A model generated the notes under the pieces. The model saw nothing but the letters and a program-made list of their open reading frames with translations, ran no database searches and was not told where the DNA came from. A program made the position numbers and the translations under genes. From Promerops cafer (lineage: Eukaryota; Chordata; Aves; Passeriformes; Nectariniidae): a DNA stretch of 64,000 nt. The DNA lies in assembly GCA_013398275.1 (NCBI GenBank), contig VZSE01015292.1, positions 2,205,539 to 2,269,538 of the forward strand, written 5' to 3'. Shown here in pieces: positions 25,045 through 36,620 of the stretch (positions are counted from its first letter, which is position 1; the number at the start of each line of letters is the position of its first letter).

Positions 25045-28000
25045 CTAAAAGAGGAAAAAAAAAAAAAAGAAAAAATTAATGTGTGTAGGAAGCTAAGTAA
25101 GAAAATTCCATCCACTCATTGTATGTGCATGTAGAGCTGTAAAGTGGTTCAGAGAGACATCCCAAGCTTTCTCTGTCTTGCCTTCTTTTAGAGCTACAAA
25201 ACCTGGCTGGCTCTGCTATCCTAAGAACTTGTCAGATATAGGGTTTGTCCTGTGAGGAGTAAGAAATAGAAAACAGTAGGTTTATACAAACCTCTTTTTT
25301 CCACAGTGGCTGACAAGCAATGTAAGGTCTCTTTTGAATACTTGCTAACTTATTTTCATCTTGCTTTGTAAATGGAATCAAGGCATCTTTGCATATGTTT
25401 AATCTGCAAAGAAAATAAAATTCTTACATTTTCTCACACACTTACAAATATATTTGTCCATCTTATTTCCTTATATTAAGCCAAAATAATGCATTAAAAG
25501 AGTAATGGAATTAAATGGATTTTTGTGCAGTAAGTCAGACTGCATTTCCTGTCTGTGAAGCAAGAGGATACTTCTTTTTCTTCTGAGGAAATAACTCACC
25601 TCTCGAGATCAGATGGAAGGAGACCCAGCCACTTGACAGAGGGAACGGTGAGATGATGGGCCTCAAAGGACATTGACTGAAATAAGAAAGGGCAGCTATA
25701 ACATTCAGTGATCTTTAGTTTAACTTGGGATGTTCTTTTTCCATTTCCCTACTGAACAGCTCAACCATCTGCTCCTGCCCTCTGCCTTCACCTGTATCTG
25801 CCTGCCTTCCATGTGGTGTTTCCACACCTTGTCTGTAGCCATGTAACATGGTAATACTTCCTTGTTCCTCTTGCCTCTTCTTCCATAATGTTCCACACTA
25901 ACACAAGTATCCCTGAGCAAATTCTCAGGCCAGAATAAAATCTTAACCAGCATAACATTGTTTTGTGGAGAATCACCCATCTCACAATTAGGTTCTTCTC
26001 CTCCTAAAGTCCTCCTCTAAGGCAGAAACAAATCTAAATGGTGAACCCTTTTCTATTTGGACTGTCTGAAAACTGCCTGTGCAGCAGACAGAAACTATGA
26101 AATGTGGTTAAATGAAACACCTGGTATTACTATCCAGTTTTTGTTGCAGGAAGAAGCTGTTTCTGCAGACACACAAGGCCTAAAAATCACCTCTTTGTGT
26201 TGAAACAAAATGGTAAAAGGCAGCACTCATTCTGACAAAGGCTGTAACATTGCATGCATTCCAGCTTCCAGGCTGGGCTACAAAACAATGCATTTGAAGG
26301 GGAAAAAATATACTCACCACAGATCCATATTTGTAGACGCACATTATTTCTACACCTGGGTTGCAGAATAGCAAAAGTCAAGTGTCTGTTTGTCTGCACA
26401 ATGGACATGTCTAAGGAGACTGTTTAAAATATCAGTTTTATGGCACAATAGTTATGGCTTAATGATTAGTGAGGTTCTTATGGTTTACATATATTTTTAG
26501 ATTATGTCAAAGCAATCAGAATCTCAGCATGTTCATATAGTTAAATGTTTCACACTATCTGTGTGCAGTCAATTCAAACCCGAGGATAATCAGCTCTTTT
26601 ACACATTGTCCAACATCTCTATTGAAAGTGTCTTTCTTTATCCTGTGTAATTCATATCTCTTAATACTATTTCTTTGAGCAGCTGCTTCTCACTTTGCAG
26701 TAATCTCCCTAATTTCGGGTGGGATCAAGGTAGATACATCACCTTCTGATTGTGTTGGATCTCTGAGCTCTCAGAACCTTCCCATGAGAGTGACAAAGGA
26801 CATTCTAAACAAAATTTTATTTCCTTTTATGCCTTTGAACCTCTACAGATTTACCATGTGGATCTGCATCCATAAGGGTGAAAATAGGAATTTGAAAAGA
26901 ATCCCACAGCTTCCTGACCAAAAGTCGTGTATTAAGATCTGGTATGCCTCTTCCCTAAAGAAGTAAAAGAAAAGCAGACAGTTTTATATTAACTGAAACA
27001 ACATCTGGCTACACATGTGCTTACATTAGCCATTTAAAAGCTAGCAAACAAAATGCTGGCAGAAACATTTCTCCAGCAGCTGTTTTGCAGGGAAAGTCCT
27101 ACTCTCCTATTTTGGCTTTGTGCAGAGGGAGGGCCAGGCTGGGAGCAGCTGGGCAGGTGTTCTGGATTATGGGCACTGCAGAAGCATCAGACATTCCTCT
27201 GTTCAAGGAGTTAGTTTGTAAGGTCTGGGAGTTGATACATAGATATACCCTGCTGTCTGCATAGGCTGGTCTAAGAAGGCCACTTTTTAATCTTAAAAAA
27301 ATATTTATGGCACTAATGGAACAATATAAACAAGTTCTTGCTGTGATTGACTGAAGCTGGACCATTTGTGGCACAGCACAGTAGAAGTGCTTATCTCTCT
27401 TAGGAACGGCGAAATGTTTTTTCCTCATTGTACACATATTTCATTTACACATTCCTGTTAATTCCCCTGGCTCCACAGCTCTTTCAGTACAATCCAAAAT
27501 CAACCAATTCTGTTTCATCTGGGTTTGCAAAACCTCAGGTCCTGAAGGACAAAAGGTCACTCAACAGCTGAGCCTTTCTGAGACTGAGCAGCAACTTTGC
27601 AGCAGCACAGGAAGCTGATAAGCTACCAAGCTCTAAGCAGATGTTTGGAGGAAATAAGTCTTTAGAATATGTATTTCATATTTCTATGAGGATAATGAAA
27701 TTTTAAAAATGATTGTTAAATATGTTTCATATTAATTTTATTATGGCCTTTTGCCCAAGTTTGAGTGACTCTACAATGCTAAAGTACTCCTTAAATTAGG
27801 TGTAGCTGGAGGATATGAAATACAAGGTGCATACCGTGATCATGATACATGGGGACACTTTATTGAAGAAGTCATCATCCAGGAGTCTCTGGAAAGTTGC
27901 ATCTTTTTCTACAATTAATATAAATTTGGCATGTGAGGTTAAATCTTTTGTGTTAAGGCCAGCTGCGTGTAAAATGATCCATCACAGCAATCAATTAAAA

Positions 28001-31000
28001 CTAACTGCTCTAAAATACCTGTTCTGGAGCCAAGAGCAGTGATCATGACTCAATTTCAGAGCCAACAAGGAAAGCAAAAATTACCAGAACGTTGTTTAAC
28101 TTGGAATATTCCTTGTTTTTACTTTCTTTTTTTCTGTCTATGATTAGAGTCCTTGCTCAAAGGATACTTTTAATTCCTTGAACATTAGATGGCACAGTGA
28201 CTGCCTAAAACAACAAAAATGAGATTAATCATTTTAAATAGAGAAAATGATATATTTTAAAATAACAACATTAGGTAATGAAGGACACGATTTCATCCTG
28301 AAACCATCATTCCTCCTCTATATGCAAGATCAGTTCTGATATTTTCATCTCCTTACAAGTGTATTCAACCATTCATACACTATTGTGTAGTGGTCTAGGA
28401 GTCCTCCTGTCATAAGAAGATGCTTTTCAAAAGTATTTGTGCCACTGTTGCAGAAAATTGTTCATCCTATGGGCATGATGGAGATAATAATACCCTTTAA
28501 ATTTAATATTTTATCTGTCTTAGCCAGAAAAAAAGTCTGCTTGGTGTGAAGATTGCAAATTTAATACAGACTTAAAACATTTAAACATTCTTTTTGTTCG
28601 ACCATTAAATTCATTTTTTTACTGACCTCTAATCTGATTTTATGAGTATTTTGGAGAAACAACTTGAAGACATGGTGATGTTTACTTTACATCTCCAATT
28701 AGGATTGGCTGAATCTGGCAAGCATATGGATGAGAAAACAGGAACTGGGGGAAGAACTTGGTCAAAGAGAATGTATATATGGAAGTGTGTGGTCTGTTTT
28801 AACTCCTGACTGTAAATCATCCCACTGCCAGGGTGGAACAACTCAGCAAATAAAAATATGGAGATCAGTAACAGGGGACTTAATGCTTACAAACAAAGTG
28901 TAATGGGCAGCTAAGGTTACCCTACAATTTTGAAATGACCAACTAAGGCTTACAATGAACATATTTTTCAGAAAATTTGGACAGTAGTCAGCAAGTCTGA
29001 GTTTGGTTTCTGCTTTCATTCTCTGCACTGCTGTAGAAAATCTTTCAGGACTAGGCCAGTTGAATCCCTTCCCCTTAAACCAATTTTGACGTGTTTTCTC
29101 TTTCTGCCAGAATTCAATCTGCTGTGGCAGAAATGCTGTATGTTCACAGTGAGGATTCTTTGCTTCAAGAGCACTCATTTGACAGAACAGTGTAATATAA
29201 AGCCCAAGATATATAATATATACACCTTCCTCTGCAAGGATCCCTGGCAGAAGGTAGTGCTAGAAACCATATCCAAAGATTTATTCCTGGTGAGTCTAGC
29301 TCAGAATTACAATACAGAGTCTAAGCTTCAGAATTACAATACAGTTAAGCAATATTTTCATCTGTTTTATTCACCCAGGTTGTAATGCCTTTATATGCCA
29401 CAAGGAGAGGTTTGTGTAATAAATATACACTGTAACCTGAGCTAGAAGGAGTGCAGGGTATCTTGTACAGGCAGATGCTATGGATTGTGTTTGTGGTTTG
29501 TAATACATACTGTTGCACTGCAGGTACAATTCACTTTTGTACCATCTTCCTCAGTGTAACTTAAATTACCAGCAACAAAACCTTTAGTTGTAGACAGCTG
29601 GAAAAAATAGTAAATTGTACAGAGTAAATGGGAAGTTACTATATTGCACAGACAAAGCAAGAAATCTCTGAAAAGAATTCCCACTGGTACTAAGCAGTGA
29701 TTCACTGCCATCAGCCTTTTAAACACTAAGCAGAGTTTTGTCCTCATGGACAGAAGGACTTACAATAAATAATTTTAGGTAAGAAGGAACCCTCGTGAGA
29801 TATGAGATGCGAATCAATTTGACAGGTAGTTGCATTTCTGATGTACTTTAAGTTTTAATTTAACCCCTAAATTATCAATTAATTTGAGTAGAAACTTGTA
29901 AACAGGTGTCTTGCTCTCTGAAGTTTAAGCACTGCCTTCACTAGATGATAACAAAAGCCCCTGTGACTTTAGCTGGCAGTTTGTCCCAAACCCTTTGGAA
30001 AAAGCAAACTCTATGAATTTTCTGTGAAGAAAAAAACTTTTTGAATGCCACAATAAACCATAACTAGGTTTCATTAGCTCCAATGAGGCTTTTTATTTTA
30101 ACTATTTAATTCTAGCTGACAACTTTTTCGTGGTATTTCCCCTTGCAGTTTAATCAGTTTAATAAGATTTGGAAATAATGACAAAAATATTGATAAGAAG
30201 CCACTTACTACATGTAGACTTCTCCGAGGTATCTTAAGCATGCAAGAAATGTCATTGATTATTTGGTCCACAACACTTTGGCTACCAAACAGTAGAGTAT
30301 CTGAATAATATATATCTCTATCAAGACAAAATATTGTATTTGTAATTATAATACTGAAACAGCTGCAGGCTCATGAGAATTTGATAAAGAACATGGTTAA
30401 CCAGATGAACCTAAAGCATTCTATGTACAGGAATCCTGCAGGTTTGCATTCTACAGGATGCATTTCCACAAAAACATACTTAAAACACAGATTTATTTGA
30501 AATTGCAGAAACTGACTCCATTACCTTTTAGTTGCATAAGTGTTGCTCTGCACCATCTTATAGATCATTGATAATATTTTGAGCATCAGAGCTGAAAAAA
30601 ATACATTTTACAAAATATTCTGTCCATTTTCAGAAATGTGTATACAATAATTTGTCTTTATATAAGACCATATTTGTGTCCCATAAATAAAAGTTTGAAA
30701 TGTACTGTGAAAATACAGAGATTCTACTATTTAATAGATTCATTAATTTCTAGCACAATGAGAAAAAATATGAGGGAGTTAAGTGAGGGAATGTATGAAC
30801 TAATGTCCAGGCCAAGAAATGAAATGACTGAGTTAGAAAAAGAAATGAGCTTATTGTCTGTATTCCAAGATTGCTTTCCTGGCCAGCTTTTTGAAGAAGG
30901 GTGATGTTTTTACATTAAGACCTATTGAATATGCCTTTAGTTGATACCCATTAAGGGAGGAGAGAAACTCTAAGAATATTGTATTAATTTCACTGTCACT

Positions 31001-34000
31001 CACTATAATTTAATAGAGGAAAAAAGAGAAAAGCTGAAAGGCTGATCATAGTATCACGTTATATCAGCCACACACTTCCAAATTGTAGTGCATAATATTT
31101 TAATTTTTGGATGTTTTTTATGAACTTGGGAACCAAGGAAAAGAAAAGAAAACCCCAAAAACTCTGCTTTGGACTTTTTTTTTTTAACTTACCAAATCTT
31201 CTTGCTGATTGAGGGCAGTCACTTCTTATTTGTTTTGTAATACAACCTGGTATCATCTGGAGACCTACAGAATCTTTAAATCTGACATAATGCAAACAAA
31301 CACAATGAACTGCAAACTCCCTGAGTACAGGTAAATTGTTCTCTGCAAGGTAACTCAGACTCAGAAACTCCTTTCTTATGATCAAATACAGCAGTGTTAT
31401 TTTCAAAATCAGCACAGAAACCATCAGCTTGTGTGGGCTTGGGGTGGCCAAAGGAAAAAGGCAGCAAAGATTTTCTCAGGAAGATGCTTCAAGACTGAAT
31501 TAAAGTATAAAGTAGATAAGTTTCCAGACAAAAATAGAGGCAAGAAAAGTATTTTATACATGCTTAGAACTGTTAATATATCAGAATCAGTAATTACTTA
31601 GTATGAAAACAAAGGAATAAATGAGAAGAAAAAATCTGAATCATTATTAAAATAAAAATCATCTGACAAGAGTGACTTCCTGACATAGACTGTATGAAAA
31701 AGTGTTACTATTTCAGAATACAATAATATTATCTAATTTATGTCCTTAAATTATTATCAGGATAACTTAATTGTATTCTGTTAATAAGTGTTGGAAACAA
31801 AAAGGGGGTGTATCCTGCTCTCTAAATAATTGTTTAACCTAAATGAGCTCCACTATTTCATGCTTCACCATTTCACATCTGAAGATGCACATTTCACCAA
31901 AACAATCAGTTATTTACTTAAGGACACTTCATTATTTCACCTAAAATTAATTTAGTGCCTTATGATCATGCCTTTAAAGCCTTCTTTTTCATTTCAGAGT
32001 TTCATATGTACATTTAAAAAGTGCTGGTGGTTTAATGGCTGTAATTTTATCCCAAACCACATCATGTTTCCAAATTGGTTTCTCCAAGGTTTTGCTCCGT
32101 GTGTCCTTTGGGTGGCAGAGCGCTCACGCTGCACAATCTACAGGGACAGCCCGGGGGAGCATCTGCCCCCAGCTTTAAGGTAACTTTATTGCCTCTGTGT
32201 TGCAACATTTTAAAGTTATTTGTGCATTTCCCTTGCCTGCTCCCAACATTGTAACTGGAAAGGAGGAAAATTGTAATCAAGACTGCCCTGAATTACTCTC
32301 AGGTTAAACCTGGATCACTCCCATTCTTCCCAGGACTGTGCTTACTCCAGCAGAGTAGTTTTCTGCAACAAATATCTGAGATTACACTTCTCCACCAGAA
32401 ATAATGGTTCTGCTCTTTTTGATGTGATTGATGACTCTTATTTTTAACATACTGTGATCTTAACTCGTTTTAATTTGAACATTTTCCCCCATATGTGTTC
32501 AGATGGTAACTAACAGCTTACATTTGTTTTTCTAGCATGGAATGCCATTTCCCCAAAGACTGCCAAAAATTGCAAAACTTTGTAAGAGTATTTTAATTTT
32601 ACAGACATCTGAGTGAAACATTTTTGTCAAACTATCAAGACACATTAAATTCCCTGGAACCTGCAAGCTTTTCAGTTAACTGATTACCTTCAGGCCCCTC
32701 AGGTTTTTTGATTGGCAGAAGTTTATTGTTCTCATTAAATGAGTGTTCCACCAGAGCGTTACGCCTGAAAAGTTTGCTGTGCTTCCTCAACCTTCAATGT
32801 TTGTAATGTGTCCATTTACAAGCACCTCTGCAATGTTATAAATCTGAATATCCTTTAACCCGCTGATGTCCAAAGCTCTTACAAGGCCAGAGACAAATTT
32901 GTGTCTTCCTTTATTCTTTTGCTTATGTATTGTAGAAATCAGCTAATCTCTCAGGTTTGATGATTTTCAGTTTAAAGGGACTCCTTGGAAAAACACAGTT
33001 GCACAAGCAACTTCTACAAATCACACAATGTGCTACTAAGGAAGACAGGTTTCTTTTTCTCTGATCCTGTCTAGGTCAGAAGAGCTGAAGTTTGGATAAC
33101 CTGCTGGAAACTTAGTTTGCTTTACTTTGCTGGTAGTGAACTTAGAACAGCACACAGGTAAGAAACACAGCAGGGACAGGTGAGATGCATCTCCTCTGAA
33201 GAATAAGAGGATAAGTTTATCACTATCATTTTAAGAAATATGATACCCTGAGGAAAAGGAGAAAAAAAGAAGAGGAAGCACTCAAAGTATTTGAAGGACA
33301 GAATTGCCAGTAATTTCTTCCAGCCCAAACCAGGTTTTTTCACTCTAACACAACCTATCATTTCTGGTTTCTACTGCTTCCAGAAAAGGATTTTTTATAG
33401 GACCTCCCTTTCCTTTCCAACCCTTATTACAGTAGTTTTACATTTCCCTTTGTGCTATGGTCTGCTATTACTTAATACATGATGCCTGTTCAGAGTGGTT
33501 ACTAAGCATTACTTTTTATTTGTCCATTACTTTTAAAAATTATTTCTTGATTCTAATACTTATAGAATGATTATGTATGATTAACTTTTCTGGAAGTTAC
33601 ATAATCAAATTCATATTCATGGCATTTATATTAATAGAAGGCAGGACTTTTAAATATTTACTACTTACTCTATGTTCCTCCAGTCTGTTCTGTTAGCCAC
33701 TGTGAGAACAGGTGCTTTTTTTTGGGCCAGGCTTTGAAGTACACCCTGGATAACATTTTCTATTGCTTCAAGAACCTCAGAACTGAAACAAAGAGAATTA
33801 ATGACACAGATCATGTGATAAAATCTAGTTCTACTTTAAGTTTTATCAACTATCCTCACTCTTACAAAAATCATGTGAGCCAAAACTGCTTATGGCATAC
33901 TTTAGTTTCAGAAATATGGAGGAACACTTCTGTTTTTCAATTTTGTTTTGCTCAGTTTCCCTAAAACCTTTGCCTTTCCATTGCAAATGCATGAATAGAG

Positions 34001-35894
34001 GACACAATTTAAAGTATATTTCTATTCAATCCTGTAACCGTCAAATTTTTCACCATCTGAACTTCTAGACCAACTGGCTGGTTTGTGACTAATGATTAAT
34101 GTTTTACTATAAATGAGGTAATATTGGCTTTGGCCATGATTTTGGCAAAGTTGTTTTTAAATGCTATAAATTGAAAAAGTGTTCAAGAGTACAAATACTT
34201 CCTGTTGTACCATTGCACATTAACCTTTTGATCTGCTGCCCTGAACTAACTGCTAAGGATTTTAATTACATGAAGGCTCAGTCTCAACAGACACACCATG
34301 GAAAGAATCAAATCTGTATCTTTCACCTAAAAAGACAAAGTAGCCTTGCAGCAGATCCCTTACAGCAAAACTCCAGGCTGGTTTGAGTGTTATGACAGAT
34401 GCTTTTTATTTTCATAAGCAATCTGACTCCAGCCTTTCAGCTGTCCTTAAAATTACAAGTGTACTCTGCACTATCCCAAGTCTAGGTAGGAATTAAAGAA
34501 TTCATGGAACTTATTTTAGCTCAAGGTTTTATCAGCGAAGTCCAATTCTGTCATTAAGTAATATACAGAGAAAAGATCAGTCAATATTGGTGCATGCCAC
34601 ACAAAATGAATTATCTCAAATCAGCAATAATGAGCTGTCATTAAAGCTCCCTTCTATCAGCTGAATGTTTCTTCCATTTTATAGCTCAGCTTCCACACTC
34701 TCTCCACTTTGCTGAAACTAGACTATAATTTTTTAAGAGCAATTTAAAGTTCCAGCAGAACAAAAATTAGTGTTTACGACAATAAACATCTGTATGGGTA
34801 GATGGATGAAAGAACAGATAGGCAGGAATTCTAAATCATGTCATTACTTTGATACTCATAAATATTTTACTTATTAATTTTATTCTGTCCGCTGTAACTA
34901 TCTTAATATTCCAGTTGTATTTCAGAGTTTGCTGCAGAATTTGCAAGTCCAGATTTCTGTTCCAATCCCAAGTTCTCCATTTGCTCGCCAACAGAAATTG
35001 GAAATGTAATATGTAAAATGCAAAATAGGAGGAAGAGGACAGGAAGTCTCCGTGTACCCCCTGCTGATATTCTGTCTCTTTTTGCAGAGATTATCTGAAT
35101 TTTAATAAGCAAACATATGACACTGGCCAAGCATGCCTACTTAAAATTCACTGTGGTTTAGTTAACAATGACATCTGAGCAGAGAAAGGGAAGGTGCTGC
35201 ACAGCTCACAGGGTTTGCCTGATCATTTCCAATAGATTGCAGCAGAGTGGATACTTGTTTCTATATAGAAGGAGAACAGATCTTCAACATAAATGGCACA
35301 AAATATTAATATTATAGCACATTTAGCAAGCCAACAAGATGCACAAAAGAAACAGTTACAAATGAAAATCTGCAATGTAAGAAACTAACACACTCCAAAA
35401 CTTAGACCTGTGTATCGCTGAAGTCATGAGCCAGAGACCAAGAAATCTCCAAATAATAATGTTAATAATATCCTTTTCTTTTTAAAATACCTTCATGATA
35501 CTCCCAGACTGTTCTAGCTGCTGAGGCTGATGTACTGTGTGCAGAAAGACTCTTTATAAATTGATGAGGGTTTCAGTATTCAGTATGCTCGTTTTGTCAC
35601 AGTTTTCATTATTTTTGTAGCCACAGACTTTTGGAGAGGTCTGAGGGAATGAAGATGCCGTTTGCAATCCAAGACCCCACTTGTTTTTGTATTGGGTTAT
35701 GTTTTTGCTTCAGCATGAGCCTGTTTGGTGCAAGAGTGTCCTACCTGCTTAAGCATTACCACAGAGAGTAGAGGTGCTATTTTTTACTTTTTTTACCTGG
35801 GGACGTGGCTCTCCTGACCAGACAGACTTGTTTCCCTGAAGCTGGCCTTGTTCCCAGCTGGCGTTTCAGGGGAACACAGACCATGCTCCTCCAT
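24925..35894 (-). CDS. SPO11: SPO11, meiotic double-strand-break transesterase, 13 exons, complete
   Basis: SPO11 is the meiosis-specific relative of the topoisomerase VI A subunit; with TOPOVIBL it makes the double-strand breaks that start recombination, staying covalently bound to the 5' DNA end through a tyrosine. Exons on the minus strand: 35797-35894, 33669-33782, 31193-31281, 30525-30591, 30209-30317, 29511-29597, 28168-28204, 27835-27944, 26855-26954, 26318-26355, 25600-25676, 25292-25403, 24925-25044. All introns are GT-AG and phases join without a break to 385 codons (human 396). The winged-helix part carries DIYYSD with the catalytic Tyr at residue 127 (neighbouring Tyr 126). The Toprim part carries IVEKDATF (Glu213), GRGIPDLNTR and DADPHG (Asp266, Asp268), the metal ligands. 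The end FGGWL matches mammalian FGGWI. All key residues are present, so the gene looks functional. Expression should be germline-limited, which the sequence cannot show. Confidence 0.96.
25292..25403 (-). CDS. SPO11: SPO11 exon 12
   Basis: 112 bp: completes Arg, then LNICKDALIPFTKQDENKL to CQPLWKKE. Acceptor TTTGCAG, donor GTTTGT, a weaker but canonical GT. Confidence 0.95.
25600..25676 (-). CDS. SPO11: SPO11 exon 11
   Basis: 77 bp: SMSFEAHHLTVPSVKWLGLL, PSDLE plus AG of Arg. Acceptor TTTCAG, donor GTGAGT. Confidence 0.96.
26318..26355 (-). CDS. SPO11: SPO11 exon 10 (38 bp)
   Basis: (G)VEIMCVYKYGSV between acceptor CAACCCAG and donor GTGAGT. Matches mammalian GIEIMCIYKYGSM. Confidence 0.95.
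26855..26954 (-). CDS. SPO11: SPO11 exon 9 (DADPHG metal-binding motif)
   Basis: 100 bp: GRGIPDLNTRLLVRKLWDSF, QIPIFTLMDADPH plus G. Acceptor TCTTTAG, donor GTAAAT. Asp266 and Asp268 are the Toprim aspartates. Confidence 0.96.
27835..27944 (-). CDS. SPO11: SPO11 exon 8 (Toprim glutamate)
   Basis: 110 bp from acceptor CAAAAG: (N)LTSHAKFILIVEKDATFQRL to SPCIMIT, with Glu213 of the Toprim fold. Donor GTATGC. A second acceptor ACGCAG 18 bases upstream (exon border 27962) is also in frame and would insert six residues. The border used here gives a length equal to the mammalian protein. Confidence 0.9.
28168..28204 (-). CDS. SPO11: SPO11 exon 7 (37-bp microexon)
   Basis: AVTVPSNVQGIK plus one base. 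Acceptor TTTTAG, donor GTATCC. Found from homology to mammalian AVAVPSNIQGIR and from phase; it is too short to appear as an open frame. Confidence 0.92.
29301..29344. repeat. 17-bp direct repeat in SPO11 intron 6
   Basis: TCAGAATTACAATACAG occurs at 29301-29317 and 29328-29344, perfect copies at a 27-bp period. Probably a local duplication. Confidence 0.85.
29511..29597 (-). CDS. SPO11: SPO11 exon 6
   Basis: 29 codons: LSTTKGFVAGNLSYTEEDG to NCTCSAT. Acceptor TTTTTCCAG, donor GTATGT, phase 0. Link from the winged helix to the Toprim domain. Confidence 0.95.
30209..30317 (-). CDS. SPO11: SPO11 exon 5 (catalytic tyrosine)
   Basis: 109 bp: completes Arg, then DIYYSDTLLFGSQSVVDQII to RRSLHV. 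The second Tyr of DIYY corresponds to the catalytic Tyr138 of mammals. Acceptor TTGATAG, donor GTAAGT. Confidence 0.96.
30525..30591 (-). CDS. SPO11: SPO11 exon 4
   Basis: 67 bp: (A)LMLKILSMIYKMVQSNTYAT, K and AG of Arg. Acceptor TTTTTTCAG, donor GTAATG. Helices before the active-site tyrosines. Confidence 0.94.
31193..31281 (-). CDS. SPO11: SPO11 exon 3
   Basis: 89 bp: (E)FKDSVGLQMIPGCITKQIRSD to QSARRF plus G. Acceptor ATGTCAG, donor GTAAGT. Start of the winged-helix (5Y-CAP) domain. Confidence 0.94.
33669..33782 (-). CDS. SPO11: SPO11 exon 2 (38 codons, alpha/beta isoform exon)
   Basis: 114 bp, phase 2 on both sides: (S)SEVLEAIENVIQGVLQSL to NRTDWRNI plus GA. Acceptor GTTTCAG, donor GTAAGT. 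In mammals exon 2 is included in SPO11-beta and skipped in SPO11-alpha; it lies in the N-terminal region that contacts TOPOVIBL. Skipping this 114-nt exon keeps the frame. Confidence 0.93.
35797..35894 (-). CDS. SPO11: SPO11 exon 1 (start codon)
   Basis: ATG at 35894-35892, preceded by an in-frame TGA 15 bases upstream with no other ATG between. Encodes MEEHGLCSPETPAGNKASF to SHVP plus AG of a Ser codon; donor GTAAAA, phase 2. The N-terminus is poorly conserved in this family, so this exon rests on phase match, start codon and donor, and on the SSEVL junction that human also has. Confidence 0.82.
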
Positions 35895-36128
35895 TAAGGC
35901 TGGTGCAGGTCAGTCCAGCTTCTCTGGAAAGGGAAGAAGCCCTGTTAAAAAGAGACAAGAAGAGGTTATCACAGAAATTGGAAATGGCTCGTCTACTTGC
36001 TGGATGTAAAACTCATGACCTGAGCTCAAATCACAGGGTCACAGAGAAAAGGAGGAAATTTGCTTTGGAAACCAAAGTCAAGGTCTTCCCACCCTTCCTG
36101 ACTGAGCAGCTGAGGGCTCCTCCCTCCC

Positions 36129-36134
36129 TTTATA
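36129..36134 (-). promoter_or_regulatory. SPO11: candidate TATA box of SPO11
   Basis: TATAAA on the minus strand (context GTTATAAAGGG), 235 bp upstream of the SPO11 ATG, would start transcription near 36100. It lies between the SPO11 start codon and the minisatellite. Inferred from position and motif alone. Confidence 0.4.
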
Positions 36135-36151
36135 ACGAGCAGGAGCTGGCA

Positions 36152-36620
36152 CACCCTATCCTGACCATCCGAGGGCTTTTTCCACCCACCCTGTGTGACT
36201 GAGGGCTTTTCCTGACCATCCTGCCCAACTTGGAACTTCTCCCACCCTTCCAGACCCACCAAGGGCTTTTCCTGCTCTTCCTAACCAGCCAAGGGATTCT
36301 CCCACTCTTCTTAATTGACCAAGGACTTTTCCTGCCGTTCCAGAATGCCCAAGCGCTTTTTCTGGCCTTTCTGACTGACTGAGGGTTTTTCCCGACCTTT
36401 CTGAACAGCTGAAGCTTTTCCCACCCTTTCTGACCAGCTGAGGGCTTTTCCTATCCCGACTGACCAACCGGAGAGATTTTCCCAGTCTTCTTAACCAACT
36501 AAGGGTTTTTTCCCACCCTTCCTGACCTGCCAAGGCCTTTTCCCACCTGTCCTGACTGGCCAAGGGCTGCTCCTGCTGGTTTTGATGCCTGAGGGCTTTT
36601 CCCGCCTTTTTCTGACAGAC
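36152..36620. repeat. 30-bp minisatellite, about 15 units, upstream of SPO11
   Basis: Core (G/A)AGGGCTTTT with a pyrimidine-rich remainder like CCCACCCTTCCTGACCAGCC recurs every 30 bases: cores at 36171, 36201, 36231, 36261, 36291, 36321, 36351, 36381, about 36410, 36440, 36471, 36501, 36532, 36562 and 36591. Units are diverged but the period is held to within one base. The plus strand is pyrimidine-rich, the minus purine-rich. Because 30 is a multiple of three, the minus strand stays open for 170 codons and reads as decapeptides around G-x-x-GKAL; I do not call this a gene. Confidence 0.93.
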
